Source of the DNA: Chlorobaculum sp.
GTDB taxonomy: Bacteria > Bacteroidota > Chlorobiia > Chlorobiales > Chlorobiaceae
DNA: 40,054 nt
Assembly: GCA_013334855.1 (NCBI GenBank)
Contig: JAAXWU010000006.1
Coordinates: 1-40,054, forward strand
Reading direction: 5' to 3'
The position numbers and the translations under genes were made by a program. Shown piece by piece: positions 26,169-35,314 of this stretch. The number at the start of each line of letters is the position of its first letter. The stretch's first letter is position 1. The notes below the pieces were generated by a model. The model ran no database searches, had not been told where the DNA came from, and saw nothing but the letters and a program-made list of their open reading frames with translations.

Positions 26169-28150
26169 TCAGCCAATCTCCTTAACACCCAAAGCTTTGA
26201 GGTACTTGAAGGTACTATCATAAAATCTGGGCATCCTCGTTGGATCATCTGGATTACCTTCAGGGACAAAAATAACCATACCTTGCCGAGCGCGAGTTAG
26301 CAAGACTCTATAAGCGTTTTTTTGATATATTTTTCGCGATTCACTTTTGATATTCTGCCATTTATTGCCTCGGAAAGAATAATTTTCCCAGCCCTGATTT
26401 CCGTATCGAAAATCACCATCCCATGAGACGCAGACCCAATCAAGTTCAAGACCTTGAATGCGAAACTCAGTTGCAACATCTTCAAGATAATAAGAAGAGC
26501 GAACATCATCTTTGCCATCGAGGAACCACTTGATAGGATTCATTGGAGAACGTACATCAATCGCATAAGGCTTGAGACGTTCAGCTTGCGAAGATACTAC
26601 CATACCATAACGCTCTGAGCCACTCGCTTGAGTTTTGATCCATTTTTTAGCATGATCAAGATTTCGGGTCAGAACTATAGGGTAACGATCCTGAAGTTGT
26701 TGGTACAGCATTCTTGCTTCATCAACTTCACAATCAAGGACGGTTTTAACAAACCTTGAGACTGTTTCAGCCCTAAAAGAGCGCATGGATGTCGCGAGGT
26801 GTAGATCGTGCAGAAAATGGACGTTTTTTCGTGTATTGATTGAAGAAAGTACTTCACCCGCCGCGTATTCGCTATCGGTTAACGATGGTGAAATATAGAG
26901 ATTCCAATCGGAATATTGCGCCCTTATAACTTCAATCCATGAAGCGATTCCTGATTCACCCGTGTTGATTTCCTGACCTCCGCCGACAAGGCATACAATG
27001 ACTGCCCAATCGTTTCTTCGATCCATGCAAGAAATGAGATATTCTGGTTCTGATATATCAAAATTGGGCACACCTTTTATCTGTTTCATGAATAGTGATG
27101 TTTGCTCTTTGTTCCATGCGCATTGAGCTTCGTCAAAGAGCGCAACATGCTCAACTGGTGACCTTCTATCGTTTTTTTGGCAATCATCACGAAAGTGGTG
27201 AACATTTTGAATGAATGCTTTGACCCGTGCTTGAGCCTCTGATCTTTTTAGTTTCTTGCCGTGCTCTTGTTTCTCTCGAAAGATAGTATCACGAGCCAGT
27301 GCTTCACGAAGAATATCAACAAGTGGTTTATTGCCAGAGAGGAAAACGCTATAAAACTCGCTTAACTCATCGCTGTAACGGGTTGCGATGTTTAAACCAA
27401 CAAGAGTTTTCCCGCTCCCGGTACGCCGGTCACAAAACAAATTGCTTTCTCTTTCCGTTCTCTTGAATGGTCAATAATGCGAAAGAGTTGTTCCGATGTT
27501 TTCGTGAGGTTAATAGCTCCGGCGTCATTTCTCGATATTTCAGCTACGCCATGACCAGCATAAAGCGCACGTGCGGCTTCAATAATGGTCGGTGTTGGGC
27601 GGTATGCGGCATTAGCCCACAAATTAAAATCAAAAGGTATCTCTGGAAATTGATTTACGATTTTATCAAGAATTGACGAAAATTCTACTTCGTTGGTGCA
27701 TACAGGTTCATACAGACCTTGAATCCTTGGGTGCGAACATAATACATTATAAGTGACACGAGCCCTTGTTGCAACTAATACAGGAATAACCGTTGCATTA
27801 TGGCTAGCTTCGTGGAAATATTTTAGGTCAAGCGCATAATCTTAAGATTGATCAATGTCTGTTATGAGATATTGATCGGCGTTAATCTTAAATTCAATAG
27901 TAATGATAATACCATTGATAAGCAGAATTGCATCGATTCGGCGACCCATGCGAGGAATATTAAATTCGAGATGCAACCACCCATTGTAACCTTGCAAAGC
28001 CTTACGAAACAACGAAATCTATTTTAACCACGCCAGTTCTTGAGTTGGAAGATCGGCAAAAGTGCTGTTCAACGCAAGTTCTCCGATTATTTGCTCATCG
28101 AGTGTCTGTCGAAAACTTTCTATGCTCGCGTTGTACCATGAGCGATTCAT
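26169..28150 (-). pseudogene. PD-(D/E)xK nuclease + DUF2075-like helicase, disrupted
   Basis: An ATG at 28150 opens MNRSWYNASIESFRQTLDEQ. Three lesions follow: TAG at codon 44 (28021-28019), TAA at codon 103 (27844-27842), and loss of one A in the run at 27407-27410. The last shifts frame within Walker A (VTGVPGAGK in one frame, [11 protein letters not shown] in the next). Restored, the protein would be about 660 residues: an N-terminal RRIDAILLINGIIITIEFK segment resembling a PD-(D/E)xK nuclease, Walker A, Walker [11 protein letters not shown], then helicase motifs (RNWD-type ends: [16 protein letters not shown]). This resembles DUF2075/Schlafen-like helicases linked with defence loci. As it stands it should not be made. 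Confidence 0.75.
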
Positions 28151-28215
28151 AATTTCTGAATTGAGGGGTTAAGCGGTTGAAAGTTCTTTATACTACACTG
28201 AGACACGAACTCTTA

Positions 28216-28491
28216 TCGAGAATTATAAGAATATGTACCGCCACATGCAAGGAAAGATGTCGGTAGGTTATCAACGAGGCGAACAGAATCGGCAAAAAAC
28301 ACCTGTTCACGCTTCAGGAAGGCATCTCCCTGAACCAGTTCCGTGAAATGTGCGCTCACGAAGTGCAACTCGTCGTTCCTGCTGAAATCATAAAAATGTA
28401 CCACAAGGATATTCGCACAGAAATTACGACGCTTGAGGGTTTTTTAAGTGAAATCAAGGCGCTGGGACGGAAATCAACTCTAAGCATTTGA
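28216..28491 (+). pseudogene. C-terminal fragment of an EcoRII-like type II restriction enzyme
   Basis: Rightward frame: TATCKERCR, a TAG, then VINEANRIGKKHLFTLQEGI, EMCAHEVQLVVP and TTLEGFLSEIKALGRK, stop at 28489-28491. The CKxRWRQVxNEAxRI...HLFTLQEG...QLVVP series is what I recall from the C-terminal catalytic domain of EcoRII-type and related enzymes. The TAG stands where a glutamine is expected. No upstream part of the enzyme is present. It abuts the next fragment with no gap, so the junction is a deletion scar. Confidence 0.5.
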
Positions 28492-28913
28492 ACACAGACG
28501 ACATCGATAGTTGGGAAAGCCCGTGCAAGGTCATCGGCGACAGCCACCTCGAACTCCTGTTCGCCTCATTTCTCGAACGCTGTCCTGACGTGCTCGCCTA
28601 AACAAAAAACTATCTCGCCATCCACTTCAGCATCGACTATGTCAAGGCAGACGGCAACATATCGAGCTACTACCCGGACTTCATCGTCAGAACTGCGGAT
28701 CATCGATACTGGATCGTCGAAACCAAATACCAGCAAGACCTCGACGTTCCCCTCAAAATCGAACGCCTGAAACAGTGGTGTCGCGACATCAACGCCACCC
28801 GGCACAAAGCTCGTTTCGATTACGTTTTGGTCGATGTGGAAGGGTTCAAAAAGTACAAAACGGATTCTTGGGAGGATTTGGTGAAGATGTTTTCGAGATA
28901 TAAACCGCTATAA
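28491..28913 (+). pseudogene. C-terminal nuclease domain of a type III Res subunit
   Basis: 141 codons reading DSWESPCKVIGDSHLELLFA, then TAA at 28599-28601, then HFSIDYVKADGNISSYYPDF, IVRTADHRYWIVETKYQ and RLKQWCRDINATR to a natural stop at 28913. The YPDF...WIVETK series is the PD-(D/E)xK nuclease motif found at the end of type III restriction (Res) subunits. The helicase body is missing. With the methyltransferase fragment at 25197 on the same strand this is consistent with a lost mod-res operon. Confidence 0.65.
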
Positions 28914-30071
28914 TAACAGAAACCGTATAACATTGTCTCCAATTCAGGATCAGCGCGTCGAAGAGAGTATTTTATTGATATAATATAATCTGTTCTAACA
29001 AGCGTTTTTTGCCGCTATAACGCACTATCTGCTCACGTTACAGACAGTACGACGGCTGCGCCGCGCAAGCATCACGGCTTGTTCCATCAATTTTTCAGCA
29101 CCCTGACAAATCAGGCGTAAACCTTCACAAGCGCCAGAGTGAACGTTTAGCGCAGCCTGGATGTTTCATTATTTGTTCGAGCAAAACGTTCGGATCATGG
29201 CTATGTAGAAGTAAACACCATTATCAACCCGATATCAGTTCAAAACAGGGGTTTTTCGATGTATTTATCACAGAATCAACGAATTAGGACAGTGTTTTAA
29301 TCTTCACCCGTCTGTTGTAAGTTTTGTTACGATATAGACATTGATTGATTCGTCAGGTTTTTTTATTCTCATGTTTCAGAATTGATAAAATAGTTTGACT
29401 CTGACGATTCTAAATCTTATGTTTCAACCAAGCCGCTGTTTTTCGGCTTGAAGTCATTATCGATTCCTGCTGACTTACCGGTTTAGGGAAAATAAAGGCA
29501 TTGTTTCGCTGTACCTTTTATAAGCTGCATCAGAAGTTCGGTCAGCGCACCGATTATTACTGAAGATTGCTGGCAACGAGGTCACTCACGAAGTAAATTA
29601 GTATCCATTTGCAACAGGTCCCCTCCTGTAACTGACAGAGAACAATCTTGGAACTGAGGCGCTTGCACCTGTCGATAATCGGGAATGTAGCCAGAAGCTG
29701 AGCGCCTGAGACTTTTACAGCTCTCTGCCTCCTGAGCTTTTTCCTCGGTTTAACCGGGGATTGTGAAAGCGAAGTAGCTAATCGCCGGATTGAAGAGAGT
29801 CTGCTCGATGCTGGAATTTACTGTAACCAAGGCGACGCGGCGGTGTGCAGAGCACAGTGCGTCGTTTAGCGTGAGGGGTGAGAAGAAGTTCGGTCAGCCG
29901 TGCAGGCGCTGAGTTTTTAAATGCTTGAAATATTTAACGTTATGGTCGCAGTTCATGAAACTGCCACAATTAAGGAGAGGCTCTGACAATAGTTAATTCG
30001 GAGTTAAAAAAAACGATTAGTAAATTTTATCCGTATCTGATATATTCGCACTACACAGATCCATATAGAGG
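28914..30071. other. Gene-free stretch, possibly structured RNA
   Basis: Nearly 1.2 kb with no plausible intact gene. A leftward frame at 29025-29165 has coding character (LNVHSGACEGLRLICQGAEK) but no start. Between about 29560 and 29920 the sequence is richer in G and C with several local stems, for example AGGCGCT near 29657 and AGCGCCT near 29700. GAAGTTCGGTCAGC occurs twice, at about 29533 and 29886. These features hint at a structured RNA or a decayed intron-like element. I cannot assign a family. Confidence 0.35.
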
Positions 30072-30191
30072 ATGTATAGCGTCCTTGTCGGTAAGTGCAA
30101 AAATTTTTTCCCTTTTTCTTTTTTTCAAACACTTGGTCATGGCGCGAATCAGAACTCGTGCCGTGGCACAACCAATAACCATGATTCGTCT

Positions 30192-30455
30192 ATGGCTGAA
30201 AATGTTGCGCAACTCGTTATTAAACACATCGAAGAGGAACGATACCTTGATGCGATTCAGTGTGTACAGAATGAAATTCTTGCAATCGAAGTAAAACCAG
30301 AAATTGCCGGTTCAGATAGGAAAAAGATAAAAACGCTGACGGCTATCATGGACAAGATCAGTGAAGCGGCCATGTTCGGCAGCGACTGGGATGAGGGCCG
30401 ACGTGCTAAAAAAGCAGCAATTGTCCGCCTCCAGAAAGTGAGCGTGGCCTGTTAA
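30192..30455 (+). CDS. Small hypothetical protein
   Basis: 87 residues from the ATG at 30192 (MAENVAQLVIKHIEEERYLD and on), ending RRAKKAAIVRLQKVSVAC. It is mainly helical and charged, with no motif I recognise. The ORF-track start at 30072 adds 40 residues rich in Phe, Cys and Asn that do not look conserved, so I prefer the internal ATG; neither has a clear ribosome binding site. It is isolated between two gene-free stretches. Confidence 0.4.
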   Translation: MAENVAQLVIKHIEEERYLDAIQCVQNEILAIEVKPEIAGSDRKKIKTLTAIMDKISEAAMFGSDWDEGRRAKKAAIVRLQKVSVAC

Positions 30456-31138
30456 GCTGTTACCTGCGAATGCACGGCAAACCGGTTAACTTCTTTTGAG
30501 ACAACGGAATCCGTGACAATCGCCTGAGAAGATGCGCATCCCGGCAACCCCGGGGATGCCTCAGCTCTTGTCCCTGAAAAATACATAGACACTGGCTCAT
30601 CCGTCGGGCTTGGAGTGACCAGCTCAACTGGCCGCTCCCGCCTGATCGCGAATGAGTAGTCTTGACTTGCGTCTGCTCAATATGGCGCGAGAAGATGTTG
30701 CACTCATCTTTTTAAGAAGAACATTCACTGAGTATCATCAGATGATTCGATGAAACCTGCGCGAAAAATGAGGAATCCATACACTAATCGACAACAATCA
30801 AAAACATCACTTGACCGCAAATCAAATCAGTTATTGATCATCATTACCATATGTATGTGATAATTATCCGGATGTTCTTCATATATAATCAGAAAGAATT
30901 CAGCGTGTTATCCCTGTGATTATATATATATTTTCTGAAAATAACGGTTCAATTTTTCTTTAGAGTTGAAAGACTATAAAAGTGCATTTGCAAATGAAAT
31001 ACGTCTGGAACGAAATCATAATACTCAAACGAAAACCCGTCATTCAGACGATAGAAACCAAATGATGAGTTTCGGCATCGTTGTCTTGCCGAAGTAACCG
31101 ATAGCGCGACAGCTCGATATGAGCATCGTATTCCACGA
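30456..31138. other. Intergenic region with one strong hairpin and a coding-like relic
   Basis: No intact gene. The hairpin at 30605-30644 is listed separately. Just downstream of doxX in its direction (31044-31140), a leftward frame reads [21 protein letters not shown] second frame, at about 30955-31070, reads FYRLNDGFSFEYYDFVPDVF. Together they look like one short protein split by a frameshift. I cannot name it with confidence. Confidence 0.4.
30605..30644. other. Long interrupted hairpin
   Basis: CGGGC-tt-GGAGTG-a-CCAG, loop CTCAA, CTGG-c-CGCTCC-c-GCCTG: fifteen pairs (including G-T) broken by one mismatch and a small internal loop. No T-run follows on either strand, so it is not a standard terminator. 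Possible ncRNA or repeat remnant. Confidence 0.5.
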
Positions 31139-31540
31139 TCAGTTCCACTGCCCGACACCTCTTGAAACGCTGTAGCGGCCAGCGCCGAGAAAGAAGAGCG
31201 CGATGGAGCCGAAGAAATAGAAGGCTTGCAGTTCGAGGGCGTAGCCGCCGTGCTGGTCGAGCGCGGTAAGCTGGCCCATGTGCACGAGCCAGACCGCCAT
31301 GCCCATCAGGAATGCCTCGACAAGCGCGGCAGGGCGGGTGTAGATGCCCAGCACGATGAGCAGCGGCGCGACCACTTCGCCCATCGGCACGCCCGCCACC
31401 AGCAGCTCGGGCAGACCGGCAGCCTTCAGCTTGCCCGCGATGAAGGCGTGGCCGTGAATCAGCTTGTGCACGCCGTGAAACATCATCAGCCCCCCGACGC
31501 ACAGACGGATCAGGAGCTTGCCGAGATCGTTGTTGTTCAT
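31139..31540 (-). CDS. DoxX family membrane protein
   Basis: 133 residues from the ATG at 31540, which has GGAGGG four bases upstream. The longer ORF-track start at 31627 overlaps the ribD stop (TAATG) but adds a low-complexity Lys/Asn/Gly leader. I prefer the shorter form; translation from both is possible. Four hydrophobic helices and the DoxX pattern [36 protein letters not shown] and [13 protein letters not shown] are clear. DoxX proteins are small inner-membrane proteins of poorly defined role, some linked to thiol or oxidative stress. Third gene of the leftward dCMP deaminase-ribD-doxX set. Confidence 0.88.
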   Translation of the reverse strand: MNNNDLGKLLIRLCVGGLMMFHGVHKLIHGHAFIAGKLKAAGLPELLVAGVPMGEVVAPLLIVLGIYTRPAALVEAFLMGMAVWLVHMGQLTALDQHGGYALELQAFYFFGSIALFFLGAGRYSVSRGVGQWN

Positions 31541-31626
31541 TAACCCTCCGGTTGAAGCGTTGACGCTGCCGCGATTGTTGCCGCCGTTGCTTTTCTTCTT
31601 GCCTTTGCTGTTAAAAAATCCCCCCA

Positions 31627-32742
31627 TTATTTTGCCGGATATGCTTCGATTAGAATGTCTTCGCCGATCCGCTGGAGTCCGGCGAAGCTGAGTTTGACGG
31701 CGCAGTCGGGATGCGCCACGTCGAGCGGGCCGAAGCTCGCCAGACCGTCGCCGCCGAAGAGCTTTGGCGCGATGAAGATGAGGTACTTGTCCACGAAGCC
31801 CGCCCTGACTAGCGCCGCCGACAGACGGCTTCCGCCCTCAGCCATCACCGAGAGCACGCTCCGCTGGTGCAGCTCCGCGAACACCTGCGCGAAATCGAGT
31901 CCGCCGCCGGAGCCAGCGACCGTCACCACCTCGATGCCCCGCGCTTCGAGCTGGCTGACCAGACAATCTTCAGCCTCGTCCCTGAGCGCAAAGACGAGCG
32001 TTTTCGCTTCGCCGTTGAAAATCCGCGCCTCGACCGGCGTCTGAAGCCGACGGTCGAGCAGTACGCGCAATGGCTGACGACCCTCGCAATGGCGCACGGT
32101 CAGCTCGGCGTTGTCGGCCATCACCGTCGAAGCGCCGCACAATACAGCATCGTAGACGCTGCGCAGGCGGTGTACTTCGCGCCGCGACTCATCGCCGGTG
32201 ATCCACTTCGACGCGCCGAGCGAGGTGGCGATCCGCCCGTCGAGGGTCTGCGCGGTCTTGAGCGCAACGAAGGGACGCCCCTTGCGGTGCGAGGTCATGA
32301 ACGCCTCGTTGAGCCGCTCCGACTCCGCTTCGAGCACGCCAACCGTCACCTCGATTCCGGCGTCGCGAAGCCTGGCGATCCCTTTGCCCGCCACCTTTTC
32401 GTGCGGATCGAGGCAGCCGACGACCACTTTCGGGATGCGTTTTTCGACGATCAGGTCGGCGCAGGGGGGCGTCTTGCCGTAGTGCGAACACGGCTCCAGA
32501 TTGACGTAAATCGTCGAGCGCGGGAGCCGCGACGTATCCTCGACCGACGCGATGGCGTTGACCTCGGCGTGCGGGCCGCCGTACTGCCGGTGCCACCCCT
32601 CGCCGATGACGCACCCGTCGTGCACGATCACCGAGCCAACCATCGGATTCGGACTCACGCACCCCGCCCCGCGCACGGCAAGGTCAAGGCAGCGCTGCAT
32701 GAACGCCCGCTCTTCCGCCGATATGGTCTCGTTACCTGTCAT
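31627..32742 (-). CDS. ribD: Bifunctional riboflavin deaminase/reductase RibD
   Basis: 371 residues. The N-terminal deaminase has the zinc site: His58-Ala-Glu60 in [10 protein letters not shown], Cys85 and Cys94 in [12 protein letters not shown]. The C-terminal reductase begins near [17 protein letters not shown], with [10 protein letters not shown] and [13 protein letters not shown]. It catalyses the second and third steps of riboflavin synthesis, deaminating the pyrimidine from GTP and reducing the ribose side chain with NADPH. It starts 18 bases after the dCMP deaminase stop, so both are on one transcript. The two deaminases are only distantly alike and are not a recent duplication. Confidence 0.96.
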   Translation of the reverse strand: MTGNETISAEERAFMQRCLDLAVRGAGCVSPNPMVGSVIVHDGCVIGEGWHRQYGGPHAEVNAIASVEDTSRLPRSTIYVNLEPCSHYGKTPPCADLIVEKRIPKVVVGCLDPHEKVAGKGIARLRDAGIEVTVGVLEAESERLNEAFMTSHRKGRPFVALKTAQTLDGRIATSLGASKWITGDESRREVHRLRSVYDAVLCGASTVMADNAELTVRHCEGRQPLRVLLDRRLQTPVEARIFNGEAKTLVFALRDEAEDCLVSQLEARGIEVVTVAGSGGGLDFAQVFAELHQRSVLSVMAEGGSRLSAALVRAGFVDKYLIFIAPKLFGGDGLASFGPLDVAHPDCAVKLSFAGLQRIGEDILIEAYPAK

Positions 32743-32760
32743 AAAACCGGATTTGTTCTT

Positions 32761-33285
32761 TCAGCACGATTCAGCGCTCACCTGCACCAGCCGGATGCCC
32801 GACAGCCGCAGCAGTTCGGCGATGTGCTCGATTTTGTAGGGTTTGTCGTAATAGATCGTTTTGATGCCCACGTTGATGAGCACCTTCAGGCAGTGGATGC
32901 AGGGACTGGCCGTGATGTAGATGTCGGCGTCCTTGATCGACACGCCGTGCTTGGCGGCCTGCGCGATGGCGTTGATCTCGGCGTGGATGGCGTTGACGCA
33001 GTTCTCCTCGACCGTGCCGTCGGGATGGGTGCTGCGGTAAATCTTGCAGTTGATCTCGTTGCAGTGCGGCAGGCCGGAGGGTGCGCCGTTGTAGCCGGTC
33101 GAGAGGATGTTGTTGTCGCGCACGATCACCGCGCCGATGTGGCCCCGCGTACAGGTGGCCCGGCGTGAAATGAGGTGCGCCACGCTCATGAAATATTCGT
33201 GCCACCCAAGCCGCCTCTCCTGCCCCGGCTGATCGCCCGCGCCCGACGCGCCGCAGCAGCAGCCGCTATTGCCTTCTTCGTGCAT
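32761..33285 (-). CDS. Deoxycytidylate (dCMP) deaminase, ComEB family
   Basis: 174 residues. The catalytic zinc site is His101-Ala-Glu103 ([10 protein letters not shown]) and Cys129/Cys132 (ASPCIHC). The second zinc-type residues in [11 protein letters not shown] and [10 protein letters not shown] fit dCMP deaminases. It makes dUMP for thymidylate synthesis. The first 25 residues are unusual, with three adjacent cysteines (GCCCG) and a Gly/Glu-rich stretch absent from most homologues. The true start might instead lie nearer RLGWHEYFM, but no ATG in frame is there. First gene of the leftward operon with ribD and doxX. Confidence 0.92.
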   Translation of the reverse strand: MHEEGNSGCCCGASGAGDQPGQERRLGWHEYFMSVAHLISRRATCTRGHIGAVIVRDNNILSTGYNGAPSGLPHCNEINCKIYRSTHPDGTVEENCVNAIHAEINAIAQAAKHGVSIKDADIYITASPCIHCLKVLINVGIKTIYYDKPYKIEHIAELLRLSGIRLVQVSAESC

Positions 33286-33361
33286 AAGCGTAGAATTGAT
33301 ACATTGAACCAGATATTTTATCCCTTCGGCAATTATAACTAATATTTGCGATTAACCTCAA

Positions 33362-33460
33362 TCGTCACTCTGATCTCGATGTGTCGGGCGAAAAATCCAT
33401 CACCTGTTGCTCAACTGGAAGATGGTTTCTTCATTCCGCTACGCTTCATTCAGAATGACA
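33362..33460. repeat. Dispersed palindromic repeat (GTCATTCTGAG family), copy 2
   Basis: Begins TCGTCACTCTGATCTCGATG and ends TTCATTCAGAATGACA, inverted ends like those of 11684-11806, with GGCGAAAAATCC as the inner left element. More diverged than copy 1. It lies in the divergent spacer between the dCMP deaminase and rqcH genes; nothing else was seen in 33286-33564. Confidence 0.65.
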
Positions 33461-33564
33461 GTCCCGGAATCGTGATGAATTGCGACATTTGATTTCCGGG
33501 GTTATCATTGATTGTCATTAAATAAAATAGAGTAAAGAAAGCGCCCGCGCAACCGTCAAACCTT

Positions 33565-35193
33565 ATGCTCCGCAACTACTTCACGCTTTACCACGCAGCC
33601 GCCGAGTTGCACCAGCGTCTTGCGGGGGGCTACCTCTTTGAAATCCACTCGCAGCAGAAAAACGAAATCACCCTCGCCTTCATCACGCCGGAAGGCGAGC
33701 ATTTGCAACTCATCGTCACCGTGCGCTCGCCGCGCTTCTCGCTATTCACGCGGGAGGGGCTGAACCGCAAGAGCCGCAACACGGCGGGCATCATGAGCCA
33801 CCTGAATGAACGGCAAATTACAGGCGTCGTGATCTCGCCCGCCGACCGGCAGATGAGCTTCTTTCTCGACGACGGCCACCGCCTCGTGCTTCGGATGTTC
33901 AGCGCGGAAACCAACATGCTGCTGGTGCGCGACGGAGTGATCGTCGATGCCTTCAAGGATGGGCGGAAACTCGAAAACACGCCATTTGCCGAAAAAAGCG
34001 ATGACGTACCATATTTCCGGGCCCTCGACCAGCTCGCCAGCGATGCCGGAGTGTTCCGGCAAAAGCTCGAAGCGAGCGGTAGCGACGAGGCGCTCGACCA
34101 GCGCCTGCTCTCGATGCTGCCCGGCTTCGACCGCAAACTCGTCCGGCGGCTCCTCGCGATTGCTGAGGGCGACGCGCCGGAGCAGCTCCACAACGCTTTC
34201 GTGACGATCTTCTACGAGCTGGCTTCGCCCACCCCCTGCGTCATCGAGAAGCCCGGCGAGCCTCCCGCCTTCTCGCTCTTCGAGCCTGCGGCGGGGGAGG
34301 AGGCTGTGGCCTTCGAGAGCGTCATCGAGGCGCTGAACCACTACAGCCGCAAGATGTATCGCTACCAGCACGTGCAGGAACGCGCCGGAGCGATGCGGCG
34401 CGAGCTGGCGTCGAGAATCGGCAAGCTCGAAAAGGAGCTGAACGCAAGCGCCGGTCACGATCCCGAGGAGGTTTCGCGGCGCAACGAGCGCTACGGCCAC
34501 CTGCTCACCGGAGCCATCGGCACGGTCGAACCTTCATCGGGCACGGTGAGGGTGCCGAACCTCTTCGAACCCGGATCGCCGGATGTGGTCATTCCCGTCA
34601 AAACAGGACTCACTATTCAGGAAAATGCTGCATGGTACTTCACGCAGGCGACGAAAAACCGCAAAAAAGCCGCGGCGCAGAAACTCCGCCACGCCGAACT
34701 TCAGACGGAACTCGACGATCTCCAGCGCAGAGTCGCCGGACTTGACGAGGCCGACTCCCCCGACCGGCTGCAGAAGGCGCTTGAATCCGGCAAATCCTCC
34801 GGTAGCCGTACGTCTGACAAAAGCCGGACAGCGAAGGAAAAAACGCCGCGATTCAGGACGATTCCGATCACCGACAACATCACACTCTACATCGGCAAGA
34901 ACTCCGCCAACAACGAGCAGCTCACCTTCGGCTTCGCCAAACCCGACGACATCTGGCTGCACGCCAGAGGCGCATCGGGATCGCACTGCATCCTGAAGGG
35001 CGCGGCCATGCACAACGCCTCGGAGATCCGCCGCGCCGCCGAAATCGCCGCCTGGCACTCAGCAGCGAAACACTCCGAACTCGCGCCGGTCATCTGCACC
35101 CAGAAAAAATACCTGAAAAAAGACCGCAAAACCCCCGGCAACGTTATTATAGAACGAGAGCAAGTGCTGATGGTCAAACCTATAAAAGAGTAG
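33565..35193 (+). CDS. rqcH: NFACT/Rqc2-family ribosome quality control protein (RqcH-like)
   Basis: 542 residues. The NFACT-N domain starts at LHQRLAGGYLFEIHSQQKNE, with FSLFTREGLNRKSRNTAGIM. HhH and coiled-coil parts follow, roughly residues 265-410, Arg/Glu-rich and helical. The NFACT-R (DUF814) domain is ITLYIGKNSANNEQLTFGFA then DDIWLHARGASGSHCIL. RqcH binds stalled 50S-peptidyl-tRNA complexes and recruits alanyl-tRNA to add a C-terminal Ala tail for degradation. Older annotations call it fibronectin-binding protein. A Chlorobi protein may do the same, but this is inferred. A heptamer repeat begins right after its stop. Confidence 0.9.
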   Translation: MLRNYFTLYHAAAELHQRLAGGYLFEIHSQQKNEITLAFITPEGEHLQLIVTVRSPRFSLFTREGLNRKSRNTAGIMSHLNERQITGVVISPADRQMSFFLDDGHRLVLRMFSAETNMLLVRDGVIVDAFKDGRKLENTPFAEKSDDVPYFRALDQLASDAGVFRQKLEASGSDEALDQRLLSMLPGFDRKLVRRLLAIAEGDAPEQLHNAFVTIFYELASPTPCVIEKPGEPPAFSLFEPAAGEEAVAFESVIEALNHYSRKMYRYQHVQERAGAMRRELASRIGKLEKELNASAGHDPEEVSRRNERYGHLLTGAIGTVEPSSGTVRVPNLFEPGSPDVVIPVKTGLTIQENAAWYFTQATKNRKKAAAQKLRHAELQTELDDLQRRVAGLDEADSPDRLQKALESGKSSGSRTSDKSRTAKEKTPRFRTIPITDNITLYIGKNSANNEQLTFGFAKPDDIWLHARGASGSHCILKGAAMHNASEIRRAAEIAAWHSAAKHSELAPVICTQKKYLKKDRKTPGNVIIEREQVLMVKPIKE

Positions 35194-35291
35194 GCAATTG
35201 ATAATGCATAATTGATAATGGATAATGGATAATGAAGAATCACTCTTCACTCTTCCATCCCAATAGTCCCAATAGTCCCATAAGTCCCATT
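35194..35291. repeat. Tandem heptamer (GATAATG)n and a decamer repeat after rqcH
   Basis: Beginning at the base after the rqcH stop, TTGATAATGCATAATTGATAATGGATAATGGATAATG, then from 35257 a second array of CCCAATAGT-type units (CCCAATAGTCCCAATAGTCCC). The first array is the sense-orientation equivalent of the one at 24022-24074. Confidence 0.88.
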
Positions 35292-35314
35292 TTTTCAAAC
35301 TCTTCCCAATTCCC

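Noticed and set aside
26675-26857. Short ORFs inside the nuclease/helicase pseudogene
   Set aside because: They are other frames of that gene with no start signals.
28981-29170. Integron attC-like site (TAACAAGCG...CGTTTAGCGC)
   Set aside because: The R'/R'' core sites are not correctly spaced or complementary and no integrase or cassette genes are present.
31867-33168. 433-residue plus ORF opposite ribD and the dCMP deaminase
   Set aside because: Spans two well-supported minus-strand genes and shows no domain.
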